NCBI RefSeq assembly: GCF_036632095.1
Contig: NZ_JAPYKW010000001.1
Coordinates: 434,001 to 498,000, forward strand
From: Chlamydia sp. 04-14
GTDB taxonomy: Bacteria > Chlamydiota > Chlamydiia > Chlamydiales > Chlamydiaceae
Length of the DNA: 64,000 bases
Direction: 5' to 3'
In this document: piece by piece, positions 20,496-28,458 of the stretch
Position numbering within the stretch: the first letter of the stretch is position 1
Layout of the letters: the number at the start of each line of letters is the position of its first letter
The notes under the pieces: generated by a model
What the model was told of the DNA's origin: nothing
Database searches by the model: none
The model's input: only the letters and a program-made list of their open reading frames with translations
Made by a program: the position numbers and the translations under genes

Positions 20496-20855
20496 CTATC
20501 TCTTGATGTTAGAATACTTATTATTCTTGATCTTTTCGATGATTTTTCTACGGTTAATTAATTCTAGTAGTTTATTTTGATGCTCTTGTAGACGCTTACA
20601 GGAGATATTGTGTTGTTTATAAATAGATACTTGTAATGTTTGCAAGTGTTCTAAAAGCGAATTGTAATGTTCTATATTGTTGCGGTATAAAAACCTCTCC
20701 TTCCTGATTTTAGAGATCACCGTCATCTGTTCTTTTATACTTACGAGCTCTTGAGATAGATAATACTTTCTACTTTTAAAGTGTCGTACTTTTAATAAAG
20801 AATGATAAATTTTTATTTTCGATAGAGTGGAAAGGCTCGTTAATTTTTTATTCAA
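20496..20855 (-). CDS. Small coiled-coil protein in FliJ position
   Basis: The 119-residue protein is very basic (Lys/Arg) with long heptad-like helices (LSTLSKIKIYHSLLKVRHF and a second helical stretch rich in Glu, Gln and Leu). It has no membrane segment. It directly follows fliI with an 8-base overlap, where flagellar operons carry fliJ and type III operons carry the YscO/SctO stalk. FliJ/YscO proteins are small coiled coils that act with the export ATPase. The assignment rests on position, size and coiled-coil character, since this family has little sequence conservation. It corresponds to CT716. Confidence 0.6.
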   Translation of the reverse strand: MNKKLTSLSTLSKIKIYHSLLKVRHFKSRKYYLSQELVSIKEQMTVISKIRKERFLYRNNIEHYNSLLEHLQTLQVSIYKQHNISCKRLQEHQNKLLELINRRKIIEKIKNNKYSNIKR

Positions 20856-22152
20856 GATTTACCAATGCCTCCAACTCTTTCAAGGTGTTTTCTAGCTGAC
20901 AATAACTTGATAATGGCTGGGAAAGGAAACTTTTTATGCTGGGAAGGATTTTTACGGCATCATCGAGATCTTTATCTTGTCCTGGAGTGTAGGCTCCTAA
21001 TTGAATAATATCCAAAGCCTCTTGGTATGTTTTTAATAAGGCACGGAGCTTTTCGGCAGCGGCATAATGATGAGGAAGGGCAAGTTTTTTTGCTGATCTC
21101 GAGAGACTGAGAAGAATATCGATAGGAGGTGAAGCTAGAGCTTTTCCTTGGTTGGTAAGGAAGAAATGTCCATCTAAGAGGGATTTTAGGTAGTCTGTAA
21201 AGATGTCCGGATGATTAGGATAATGTAAGATAGCGTATAAGGCAGTTATAGAACCTCGATCATTATTCCCTGCGCGTTCTGTAAATTCTGATACGTGATG
21301 AAAAACAGAAGCGGCGTATTGGTGGGCAGCTAGGGTTTCACCGGTTGCTAGGGCAACTTCTTGAAGTGCGGCTATCCATCGTGATAGAGAATCCATAATG
21401 AATAACACATCATGACCTTGATCTCGGAAATATTCTGCTATTGTCATAGCAGCACGTCCTGAAATCACCTTTGTTGGTGCTGTTTCATGAGCAGGAGAAG
21501 CAATAATAATCGTGCGGTGTTGTTTCAATCCTGAAGAGTGTTGTTCTATATATTCACGTACTTCTCGGCCCCTTTCTCCGATAAGAGCAATGACATTGAT
21601 TGTAGATTTTGATCCCGAAGCTATTGCAGATAATAGTGAAGATTTTCCACTACCTGGTTCTGAAAATACCCCAATACGTTGTCCTTTCCCTAGGGTTAAA
21701 AAAGCATCGATAGCTTTAATGCCCGTAGGAAAAATCTCTTGAATAGGTTGTCGCGACATTGGAGATGGAGGAGGAGCAATCAAGGGTTTTATATGTGTTT
21801 TTGGCAGGTTTTCTTTATTATCTAGAGGATTTCCAAAACCATCAATGACACGACCAAGAAGATGGTCAGAAAGATGTAGTGATGGCGGACGACGTAGAGG
21901 AAGAACTTCAGAACCTAAAGCAACATAGTGCATAGGGGATAACGACATTAATAATGTTGTTTGGTTGTGGAAGCCGATAACTTCGGCAAGGAGATCGGGA
22001 TATTTTGGCGTGCAGATACGACAAAGTTCACCGAGACATGCCGATAGTCCTTGAACTTCTAAGAGATTCCCTGAAACTCTAGAGAGAAGTCCACACGTGC
22101 GGTAGGGCTGCCAATATTGAAGTTGAGATTTTTCGTAATTTAGATGTGTCAT
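20848..22152 (-). CDS. fliI: Flagellar-type export ATPase FliI
   Basis: This is the hexameric ATPase of flagellar/type III export. The 434 residues show Walker A SEPGSGKS (164-171), IALIGERGREVREY, Walker B VLFIMDSLSRW, and the DYLKSLLDGH-type region in slightly modified form. It ends near residue 434 as in FliI, not in the extended form of F1 beta subunits. Chlamydiae are non-motile and also have the injectisome ATPase CdsN elsewhere, so this is the flagellar paralogue. It overlaps the FliH-type gene by four bases upstream and the FliJ-type gene by eight downstream. Confidence 0.93.
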   Translation of the reverse strand: MTHLNYEKSQLQYWQPYRTCGLLSRVSGNLLEVQGLSACLGELCRICTPKYPDLLAEVIGFHNQTTLLMSLSPMHYVALGSEVLPLRRPPSLHLSDHLLGRVIDGFGNPLDNKENLPKTHIKPLIAPPPSPMSRQPIQEIFPTGIKAIDAFLTLGKGQRIGVFSEPGSGKSSLLSAIASGSKSTINVIALIGERGREVREYIEQHSSGLKQHRTIIIASPAHETAPTKVISGRAAMTIAEYFRDQGHDVLFIMDSLSRWIAALQEVALATGETLAAHQYAASVFHHVSEFTERAGNNDRGSITALYAILHYPNHPDIFTDYLKSLLDGHFFLTNQGKALASPPIDILLSLSRSAKKLALPHHYAAAEKLRALLKTYQEALDIIQLGAYTPGQDKDLDDAVKILPSIKSFLSQPLSSYCQLENTLKELEALVNLE

Positions 22153-22700
22153 GCAGTTAAAACAGAAAGCAAATGATCTAGTTCTTCTCCAATTTCCTGT
22201 CTTAGGATTCCTGAGGGAACCTCCATTTTATAGCTGGATTTTTTGCAAGATGTGTCAGGGAGAAACTCCGCATGTTTAATCATGGGGACTTCATGCGTCG
22301 CTATCCAATCATTAAGTTTCTTATGATCTTCAGGATGAAGGAAGATCTTTAAGGGAGATAAAGATCGTAAAGATGTATGTTGTTGTAGGGCAGAGGAAAT
22401 TAAGAGAGCGAGCTCTTCAACATTGTCTAATTTCTTATAGAGGAATTTTTCGCAGGTTAAGACAGCAAGTTCTACAAGATCAGGTTTCAATTGTTGAGGG
22501 ACCTTCTCTATTTCAGAAAGCATACGAATCGATAATTTCCGAAATATCTGAATTAGAGATAGAAGTTCTTGAAAGGCTTTATCATATCCTGAGATTTCTC
22601 CTTCTGAAAAGCCTTGGGAGAATCCTTCATCCCAGTCTTTATTTCTTTCTGGGGAATCTTCAGTATCTGAAAGCGAACCAGGGGATTGAGACAGTGTCAC
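22149..22700 (-). CDS. FliH-like ATPase regulator
   Basis: The 183-residue protein has the glycine-heptad helix typical of FliH/SctL (WDEGFSQGFSEGEISGYDKA, about 23-42). Next comes a helical middle and an alpha/beta C-terminal part ending in SGILRQEIGEELDHLLSVL, where FliH proteins bind FliI. The start is GTG at 22700 with TTAGG eight bases upstream. It lies directly before fliI with a four-base overlap, as fliH does in flagellar operons. It corresponds to CT718, usually left as hypothetical. The family call comes from the GxxxG pattern plus position. Confidence 0.75.
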   Translation of the reverse strand: MTLSQSPGSLSDTEDSPERNKDWDEGFSQGFSEGEISGYDKAFQELLSLIQIFRKLSIRMLSEIEKVPQQLKPDLVELAVLTCEKFLYKKLDNVEELALLISSALQQHTSLRSLSPLKIFLHPEDHKKLNDWIATHEVPMIKHAEFLPDTSCKKSSYKMEVPSGILRQEIGEELDHLLSVLTA

Positions 22701-22723
22701 AAGACATACCTAATTCTTAATGT

Positions 22724-23740
22724 TTATAATTTCAGTACTTGGTGTTTTACATCTTCAGGTAAATGTTTGAAGATCTCATCGGCTTTTTTAGGATCCAAAT
22801 ACGAGAGAATCAACCTAATTTTTTCGGGAGATTCTTTTTGTAGTATCTCTACCAGCTTTGTAATATTTATGCCCTGTTTTATTTTTTTTGATTCCGAAGG
22901 CATGCGCTCATAAGCATAGAAAGCAAGGTAAAAGCTTGCTAAAGCAATAATTCCTAAACTAGAAAGTAGAATGGTCCCGCCAACGAGCAATTTATAAGAG
23001 AGGCGATCTTTCTGTATTGTTTGTGAAAAAGGAAATTTCTCAATAACAATAGGATGATTGTTTCCACAGATTTTCTTTAGAGAATTTTCGGCATGAACTA
23101 GAAAAGCTTCTCTTTTTTCTTTTGGGAATTTTCCTAAGTACTTTTCATTAATTGTTAGCTGTACAGTAGGAGCATTTTTTGTTGTCAGATAGGCGAGAGC
23201 AAAATGTTCCTTAGGAAAAATTTTTCCTAAGTAACCTTCGCATGCAGATAGTAATAGAGAGTTGGTGGAAAACTCTCCTGGAGAGTAGATATTCCCTAAG
23301 TTATCCGATAGGGTAATGTGTTCTTTATTTAATCCAGGAATGCTACTGGATAGATAGTCCATGATAGAAAGTAATAAAGATAATGAGAATACTTCGTTTT
23401 TATGAGACGAAAGAATAACTGAAACTTGTGGAACAATATCAGGATCATCTTCCGTAGGCAAAGATAGAGCCACAGTAGCATTGGCTACTGATTGAAACAT
23501 TGTAAGATCTCTTTCTATCTGTTCTTTTTTTGCTAGGGACTCTAATAATTTCGGATTTCCTACTTGGCTAAGCTTAAACCAACCTGTAGTTTTTTTTTCA
23601 GATGGCTGAGAAAAATCAGAAGATTTGGAAGTGTTTTTTCCAAAAAAGATGGCACTCCCTAAAGCTGTAGAAACAACTAAAAGGCCTAAAGGCGAGATGC
23701 CTAACGAAGCAGCTTTCTTTTTTAGGAATTGAAAAAACAC
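22724..23740 (-). CDS. fliF: Flagellar MS-ring protein FliF, short, with FliG-like tail
   Basis: FliF forms the membrane ring of the flagellar export apparatus. This copy has 338 residues against about 550 in enterics. It has one N-terminal membrane segment (LGLLVVSTALGSAIFF), a YscJ/FliF ring-building region (IERDLTMFQSVANATVALSLP) and a second membrane segment near 255-280 (TILLSSLGIIALASFYLAF). The large periplasmic FliF region is missing. The last 44 residues resemble the FliG middle domain (ILSYLDPKKADEIFKHLPED). The frame can start with TTG at 23752, but GAGGA fits GTG 23740 with five-base spacing, so that start is used. It heads the operon with fliH, fliI and fliJ types. Confidence 0.85.
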   Translation of the reverse strand: MFFQFLKKKAASLGISPLGLLVVSTALGSAIFFGKNTSKSSDFSQPSEKKTTGWFKLSQVGNPKLLESLAKKEQIERDLTMFQSVANATVALSLPTEDDPDIVPQVSVILSSHKNEVFSLSLLLSIMDYLSSSIPGLNKEHITLSDNLGNIYSPGEFSTNSLLLSACEGYLGKIFPKEHFALAYLTTKNAPTVQLTINEKYLGKFPKEKREAFLVHAENSLKKICGNNHPIVIEKFPFSQTIQKDRLSYKLLVGGTILLSSLGIIALASFYLAFYAYERMPSESKKIKQGINITKLVEILQKESPEKIRLILSYLDPKKADEIFKHLPEDVKHQVLKL

Positions 23741-23745
23741 AACAA

Positions 23746-23750
23746 TCCTC
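23746..23750 (-). promoter_or_regulatory. Ribosome binding site of fliF that decides the start
   Basis: The minus strand reads GAGGA, five bases, then GTG (23740). The alternative TTG at 23752 lies upstream of this site and overlaps it, so it is unlikely to be used. Confidence 0.6.
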
Positions 23751-23843
23751 AAGAAAAAATAATGAAATAATTATAGAGTTATTAACATTTCATCATTCTT
23801 TATCAAAAGATATGAATTATTGACAATTCACGAACTATAAAAG

Positions 23844-24665
23844 TTAATTAGTTTCGTCAGAGTGTTGAGACATAGAAAAATCTAAGGATGCCTCATTTAC
23901 TTTAATTTGCAATTCAGAATAAACATAGGCGCGTAAGAGTTGGCCTATAGAATTCAATGTAGATCCTATAGCAGAAAAACATCCAGAACAATTTCCTGCA
24001 TAGGCAATGGTGACAATATGTCCTTCAAGCTTTTCAATGAGCACGCTGCCGCCATCGAGAGCTACATAAGGGGATATTTTATCCTCAGTAATTGTTCGTA
24101 GGGCATGTAGTTGTGATTCTATTGATAGACTTTCCCAAGCTTCTTTAGTGTAGGGATTAGCATCTTCAATCTCTGAAGGTAAAAAGGATTCTTTTAAGGG
24201 TAGGGAACCGTCTTCAAGGGGGATTTCCATACATTGTTCAGCAGCGATGTCTAAAGCATCGATGATACAATGGTATAGAGCTGAACTATTCTCTGGAAGA
24301 GCGGGTTTATTAGGATGGGAACGTAGCTCAGTATCGATATTATTAACGGTTAAGTTATAAGCTTGAGCATAAGTTTTGCCAATAACTAGGTTACATGTTG
24401 TTTCTGCAAGCACAAGTAGGAAAGGGTGTCCAAAATATTGGAATTTCGCGTCGATAATTTTTCCATTTATCTTATCTATCAGCCAATAGAATATCACATA
24501 ATTGCCCATAAGCCTATGGCCTTGACTGCCGATAATTAGATTAGCTCCTTTTGTTTCGGCATCTTCTGCTGAAAATGTCCCGCCGCAATAAAATTTATGA
24601 AATTTCTTCATAACTTTTGGAGATACATTTGCCCAAGAGGCTACAGGTTGAAATGGAATTGTCAT
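23844..24665 (-). CDS. NifU-like protein with altered scaffold residues
   Basis: The 273-residue protein has an IscU/NifU-like N-terminal domain (about 25-145) and a C-terminal NifU/Nfu-like domain with CxxC intact (C226, C229, in NCSGCFSAIGSTL). In the N-terminal domain only one of the three IscU scaffold cysteines is clear (C133, in YHCIID). The other two positions read His by my alignment: H50 (GSQGHRL) and H80 (QYFGHPF). It is thus probably not a normal [2Fe-2S] scaffold. Cluster carriage by the CxxC domain is still possible. The gene overlaps the NifS-like gene by four bases. It corresponds to CT720, annotated NifU-related. Confidence 0.75.
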   Translation of the reverse strand: MTIPFQPVASWANVSPKVMKKFHKFYCGGTFSAEDAETKGANLIIGSQGHRLMGNYVIFYWLIDKINGKIIDAKFQYFGHPFLLVLAETTCNLVIGKTYAQAYNLTVNNIDTELRSHPNKPALPENSSALYHCIIDALDIAAEQCMEIPLEDGSLPLKESFLPSEIEDANPYTKEAWESLSIESQLHALRTITEDKISPYVALDGGSVLIEKLEGHIVTIAYAGNCSGCFSAIGSTLNSIGQLLRAYVYSELQIKVNEASLDFSMSQHSDETN

Positions 24666-25819
24666 ACTGAGCTCGCAATTGCAGATTGAAGATGAGCGCT
24701 ACCCTCTTGGATAACACGTCCTAAAGTTGTAAATTGTTCATCTTTTGTTCTCTCTGTGAAAGAAAAATGTAGAGCGCTGTGACAGAGAAAAGGCGATACC
24801 CCACAATTTTGTAGTATTTGAGATAGGGGTTGGAAACGCTCGTAGCCAAGTCCTGGATAGATGCCTTGTTGATGTAGGAAGAAGGCTAAACTTTCAGCAG
24901 GAATATCTCCTATAGTGGCAATCATCACATTAGGAAGTTTATTTTCTAGTTCTGGGAAAAGAAACTGCACGTCAGAGCAGGCTGCTTGAAGCTCTTTAGT
25001 AAGTTTATTTCTTAAATTTATTGAAGATAAGATTAATGAAGAAAAAGAAGAAAGGCGTTCCTGGCATGCTGTCTTCATTGCCGCTACGGAACCTAAACAT
25101 AAGGTTCCTGGAGAATTTGTAGGGAGCCATAAATTAAAAAATTTGCTGAGGGATTTTTTAATAAACATGCCTCCGATATTACCAATTCCTCCCAAAGCTA
25201 ACGAAGAAAATGTAAGAATATCAGCGTCGAGCATTTCTGGAGTGAGTGCCGCACGTCCTAAAATATCACAAAGATCCAAATGTAGAACAACACCACGATC
25301 TTTGCATAAGGGTTGTAGAGATTCTATAGGTTCAATGAACCCTGTCATGCCATTAGCAGCAGATAGCGAAAAGAGTAGAGTGCGTGGTGTTAGCGCCTCT
25401 GTAAGTTGTTCTGGAGAAAGTCTTCCTGAAGAGTTTATGGTTACCCAATCATAGGTAGTCCCTAGTCCTTGCCGGCGGCAAATAGCATCAATGTTATATT
25501 GCTGCTCATGAGAAGAGACTAAAAGATGGTTCCTCCCTTGGAAAAAGGTAAGATTTTCCAATAAAGCAGCTACGATAATCGCTGCAGCATGAGGAAAATG
25601 AGGAAGAAAATGAAATGTATGGGTTTCTTCAGAACAACCGACAAGCTTACGAGCAACTTCTTCAGTTTCATTAAGCAATTTCATTGCTGACGAAGGTGTT
25701 AAAGAGAAGGGATCGGAATAAGTCTCCAAACTCTCTCGTACTGAAACTGAAGGAGGAATTGCTTGTTGGTTATTTAACCAAATGGTTCTGGATGTCGTTC
25801 GAACGTGTGGCCGGTCCAT
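24662..25819 (-). CDS. NifS-like class V aminotransferase fold protein, probably inactive as desulfurase
   Basis: The 385-residue protein aligns along its whole length with NifS/IscS, starting at IWLNNQQA (the VYLDNNAT strand). The residues that make a desulfurase are changed. The PLP lysine motif S-x-H-K reads FSSLALGG (A208 at the Lys position). The PLP-pairing Asp is kept (D182), but the following Gln reads D185. The catalytic Cys loop (SSGSACTS in IscS) is shortened and reads PGLGYERF without Cys. So it looks like a pseudoenzyme or an enzyme of other chemistry. Chlamydiae have a separate SufS. It overlaps gpmA by 46 bases upstream and the NifU-like gene by four. Confidence 0.75.
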   Translation of the reverse strand: MDRPHVRTTSRTIWLNNQQAIPPSVSVRESLETYSDPFSLTPSSAMKLLNETEEVARKLVGCSEETHTFHFLPHFPHAAAIIVAALLENLTFFQGRNHLLVSSHEQQYNIDAICRRQGLGTTYDWVTINSSGRLSPEQLTEALTPRTLLFSLSAANGMTGFIEPIESLQPLCKDRGVVLHLDLCDILGRAALTPEMLDADILTFSSLALGGIGNIGGMFIKKSLSKFFNLWLPTNSPGTLCLGSVAAMKTACQERLSSFSSLILSSINLRNKLTKELQAACSDVQFLFPELENKLPNVMIATIGDIPAESLAFFLHQQGIYPGLGYERFQPLSQILQNCGVSPFLCHSALHFSFTERTKDEQFTTLGRVIQEGSAHLQSAIASSV

Positions 25820-26457
25820 AAATACACTATGGGTTTTCCTGTAGGTAACTCTAAAGAGAGTACCTCTTCTTCACTTAATTTTTCTATATCCATAATAAGT
25901 GAACGTAAGGAATTTCCATGAGCAGATATAAATACATTTTTTGAATTCTTTAATAAAGGGAAGATCGTTTCTTCAAAATAGGGGACGGTACGTTGTCCGG
26001 TATCATAGAGACTTTCTCCGCTAGGAGGTGCTGTTTTATAACTTCGTCTCCATAATTTGACCTGTTCTTCACCAAATTTCTCAGCGGTTTCTTTTTTATT
26101 TTTCCCTTGAAGTTCCCCATACATTCTTTCATTTAATGCGCTAGAACGATAAAGAGGGATCATATTCTTTTCTTCATCACTATAGATCCTGCTCATCTGT
26201 TTCTGTTGCTCATCATCATGAACAATATAAGGAATTTTTTTAGAGTTGTGATGTGTCATTGCAAGTAATGCCGTCATTAAACTTCTGACAAGAGAAGAGG
26301 TAAAGATGCAGTCTATCGGGAGGTCTTTTATTACCTGACCCGCAAGAATAGCTTCATCAATTCCTTTTTGACTCAGAGGGATATCTACCCATCCTGTAAA
26401 AAGATTTTTTTCATTCCAGACGGATTTTCCGTGTCGTAATAAGATAAGAAAAGCCAT
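25774..26457 (-). CDS. gpmA: 2,3-bisphosphoglycerate-dependent phosphoglycerate mutase
   Basis: The enzyme interconverts 3- and 2-phosphoglycerate in glycolysis. The 227 residues carry the phosphohistidine motif LLRHGKSVWNEKNLFTGW (H9), the catalytic Glu region ALNERMYGELQG, and the second histidine in SAHGNSLRSL. The position after RHG is Lys rather than the more frequent Glu/Gln, which is tolerated in the family as far as I know. AGGAAG precedes ATG 26457 at good spacing. The 3' end overlaps the NifS-like gene by 46 bases, so translation of the two is probably coupled. Confidence 0.95.
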   Translation of the reverse strand: MAFLILLRHGKSVWNEKNLFTGWVDIPLSQKGIDEAILAGQVIKDLPIDCIFTSSLVRSLMTALLAMTHHNSKKIPYIVHDDEQQKQMSRIYSDEEKNMIPLYRSSALNERMYGELQGKNKKETAEKFGEEQVKLWRRSYKTAPPSGESLYDTGQRTVPYFEETIFPLLKNSKNVFISAHGNSLRSLIMDIEKLSEEEVLSLELPTGKPIVYLWTGHTFERHPEPFG

Positions 26458-26614
26458 GACTTCCTGAGTGGTGGATTAAGAAAACTAGCATAGGAACAAA
26501 AAAACTTTTGTCTAGAAGAAAGATCTTTTTCGCGACAATATTTTTTTATAACAAAGAACAGTGGACCTCTATTGTTATTCTTGGGCACAATATATGTCTC
26601 GAATGGAGAATATT

Positions 26615-27313
26615 ATGGCAAAGGTTCGTCTCAATAAGTTTTTAGCTTCTTCCGGTATTGCATCGCGCAGGAAGTGTGATGAGATTATTTTTTCAGGGCA
26701 TGTAACTGTAAACGGTCGTGTGGCTCCCGGTCCTTTTGTGACGGTAGACGAAGCAACGGATACCGTAAAGGTAGACGGTCAGCGTGTAGGCATGACTAAG
26801 AAAGTATATTTCATGGTGCATAAACCTTTAGGATACTTATGTTCTTCGGAGAAAAAATTCCCAGGAGATAAGTTGGTTATTGATTTGTTTTCCCATCTTC
26901 CCTACCGGGTATTTACTGTTGGAAGGTTAGATAAGGAAACTTCTGGATTGATTTTAGTCACGAATGATGGAGAATTTTCTAATAAGATTATCCATCCTTC
27001 TTTTGGAATTACCAAAGAATATTTGCTTAAGGTAAATCGCGAAATTACTGCGAAAAATCTTGAAGATCTTATGGAAGGAACCATGATTGATGGTAAGAGA
27101 ATCCGTCCTGTTTCTGTTGAGAAGATTCGTCGGGGTACGATTAAAATTATTGTAAACGAAGGGAAAAAACATGAAATCCGTTTGTTTGCAGAAGCTGCAG
27201 GTTTACCGATTCTAGAGCTAACACGTATTCGTATAGGCAGTTTTGTTCTTGGTGGTCTTCGCTATGGGGAATATCGTGAGCTTACCGATGCTGAGATTCT
27301 TACATATATGTAG
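26615..27313 (+). CDS. RluB/RsuA-family rRNA pseudouridine synthase
   Basis: The 232-residue protein has an N-terminal S4 RNA-binding domain (VRLNKFLASSGIASRRKCDEII) and an RsuA-type catalytic domain with VGRLDKETSGLILVTNDG, where the Asp is the nucleophile. NEGKKHEIRLFAEAAG completes the signature. It should modify a uridine of 23S or 16S rRNA; the exact site is not decidable by eye. The frame is open back to 26561, but the ATG at 26615 has GGAGAA five bases upstream and starts right at the S4 domain. It corresponds to CT723. It is divergent from gpmA. Confidence 0.9.
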   Translation: MAKVRLNKFLASSGIASRRKCDEIIFSGHVTVNGRVAPGPFVTVDEATDTVKVDGQRVGMTKKVYFMVHKPLGYLCSSEKKFPGDKLVIDLFSHLPYRVFTVGRLDKETSGLILVTNDGEFSNKIIHPSFGITKEYLLKVNREITAKNLEDLMEGTMIDGKRIRPVSVEKIRRGTIKIIVNEGKKHEIRLFAEAAGLPILELTRIRIGSFVLGGLRYGEYRELTDAEILTYM

Positions 27314-27346
27314 CGCTCTGTTGCTTTTTTATCATCGGTGAGCGAT

Positions 27347-27877
27347 ATGCAACCTATGGCAGGATTAGTCTTTGTAGTTGTTTTTAGCGTATTATTTGGT
27401 GCTTTTCTTGGGGCATATTGTCAGCTATATTATCTCATAAAGAATATTATGCTTTCTTGGAGATGTTTACTCTCTCATGCAATAGCAAAACGTCAAGCGC
27501 TACTTGCCCTCTCAAGGGATTTTGCCTCACCACGGTTATCTCAGGAAACAGAGTTTTTAAAGCAGCATCATAAGATGTCTTGGCGAGAGTTTTTAAAACA
27601 TGGTTACGATATTCTTTTTGCATTTCAGGAAATGGAAGAAACTCTTCCTGAACTTTTCCAAGAGATTTTAGATTCTATAGCGGAGCATCATGAACGAGAG
27701 GATGTTGTTTGCTCTTTAGAAGATTTTTGGGCTCGAGATAATTTATTTGCGTTTGAGACCGCTGCTTACGAGCAGGCCGTTGAGAAATATTTAAAGCAAA
27801 GATCAAGTCCATCATTGTGGCTAGCTTCTAGGCTATTTCGTTTTCTTGAGCTACCTATGATCTATTTTGCTCGCTAA
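27347..27877 (+). CDS. Unknown protein with N-terminal membrane anchor (CT724-like)
   Basis: The 176-residue protein begins with a hydrophobic helix (about residues 5-30, LVFVVVFSVLFGAFLGAYC). The remaining ~145 residues are soluble, helical and charged, with Trp/Phe-rich patches (FLEL, FWARDNLFAF). I recognise no family. Two starts are possible: GTG 27338 and ATG 27347. GGTG at 27337-27340 works as the ribosome site for the ATG, so I prefer the ATG. It follows the pseudouridine synthase by 33 bp on the same strand. Its last 27 bases overlap the convergent birA gene. Confidence 0.7.
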   Translation: MQPMAGLVFVVVFSVLFGAFLGAYCQLYYLIKNIMLSWRCLLSHAIAKRQALLALSRDFASPRLSQETEFLKQHHKMSWREFLKHGYDILFAFQEMEETLPELFQEILDSIAEHHEREDVVCSLEDFWARDNLFAFETAAYEQAVEKYLKQRSSPSLWLASRLFRFLELPMIYFAR

Positions 27878-28423
27878 GATTTTTGAGAATCTTTGCAAGA
27901 TGCTTTTTTTTACATGTTCAATAAGCTTCTCACGAACTTCTTCAAGATCTACAGGATGATTTAGGAGTATTGAAAGGGATGTTGCTGGTTGATCTATAGA
28001 AGTAAGTTCTTCTTTTTTCGTATTCCCATTTATCCCTATGCCTAAAATGATTCCTAAGTAGCCTTGCACAGGAATAGTTTCACTAAGGATCCCGCAGAGT
28101 TTTTCTCCATCTACTAAGACATCATTAGGCCATTTTATAGTTCCATTACGAATGCCTAGATCTTGGATGAGAGTGAGAACTGCTTCTGTTCCTAAACGGA
28201 ATAATTGGCTAACATCGATGTCTAATTCGGTAATGAAAAAGCATAGCGATACGGTAAGATCTTTATTAGAAGAAAGCCAAGTTTTATTAAATTTCCCTTT
28301 CCCTGCTGTTTGCTTTTGAGTGGAAATAACGGTAAGAGCGTAGGGGTTCCATAGATGCATAAGCTGTTTTGCTGTTTCATTTGTGGAAGGAGTTTCTGCT
28401 ATTTCATAATAAATAACTTTCAT
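27851..28423 (-). CDS. birA: Biotin--[acetyl-CoA-carboxylase] ligase, catalytic domain only
   Basis: The enzyme activates biotin as biotinyl-AMP and transfers it to the carboxyl carrier protein of acetyl-CoA carboxylase. The 190 residues contain only the ligase domain. The N-terminal DNA-binding domain of E. coli BirA is absent, so it cannot be the biotin repressor. Motifs are ETPSTNETAKQL (start of the ligase core), KWPNDVLVDGEKLCGIL and GIGINGN. The biotin/ATP loop, GRGRRGRxW in E. coli, reads GKGKFNKTW: Lys replaces Arg, while Phe and Asn replace the next two. A short C-terminal domain is present in reduced form. Confidence 0.88.
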   Translation of the reverse strand: MKVIYYEIAETPSTNETAKQLMHLWNPYALTVISTQKQTAGKGKFNKTWLSSNKDLTVSLCFFITELDIDVSQLFRLGTEAVLTLIQDLGIRNGTIKWPNDVLVDGEKLCGILSETIPVQGYLGIILGIGINGNTKKEELTSIDQPATSLSILLNHPVDLEEVREKLIEHVKKSILQRFSKILASKIDHR

Positions 28424-28458
28424 TGGAAGTATCCCACTCTTAAGCTATAAAGAGCATT

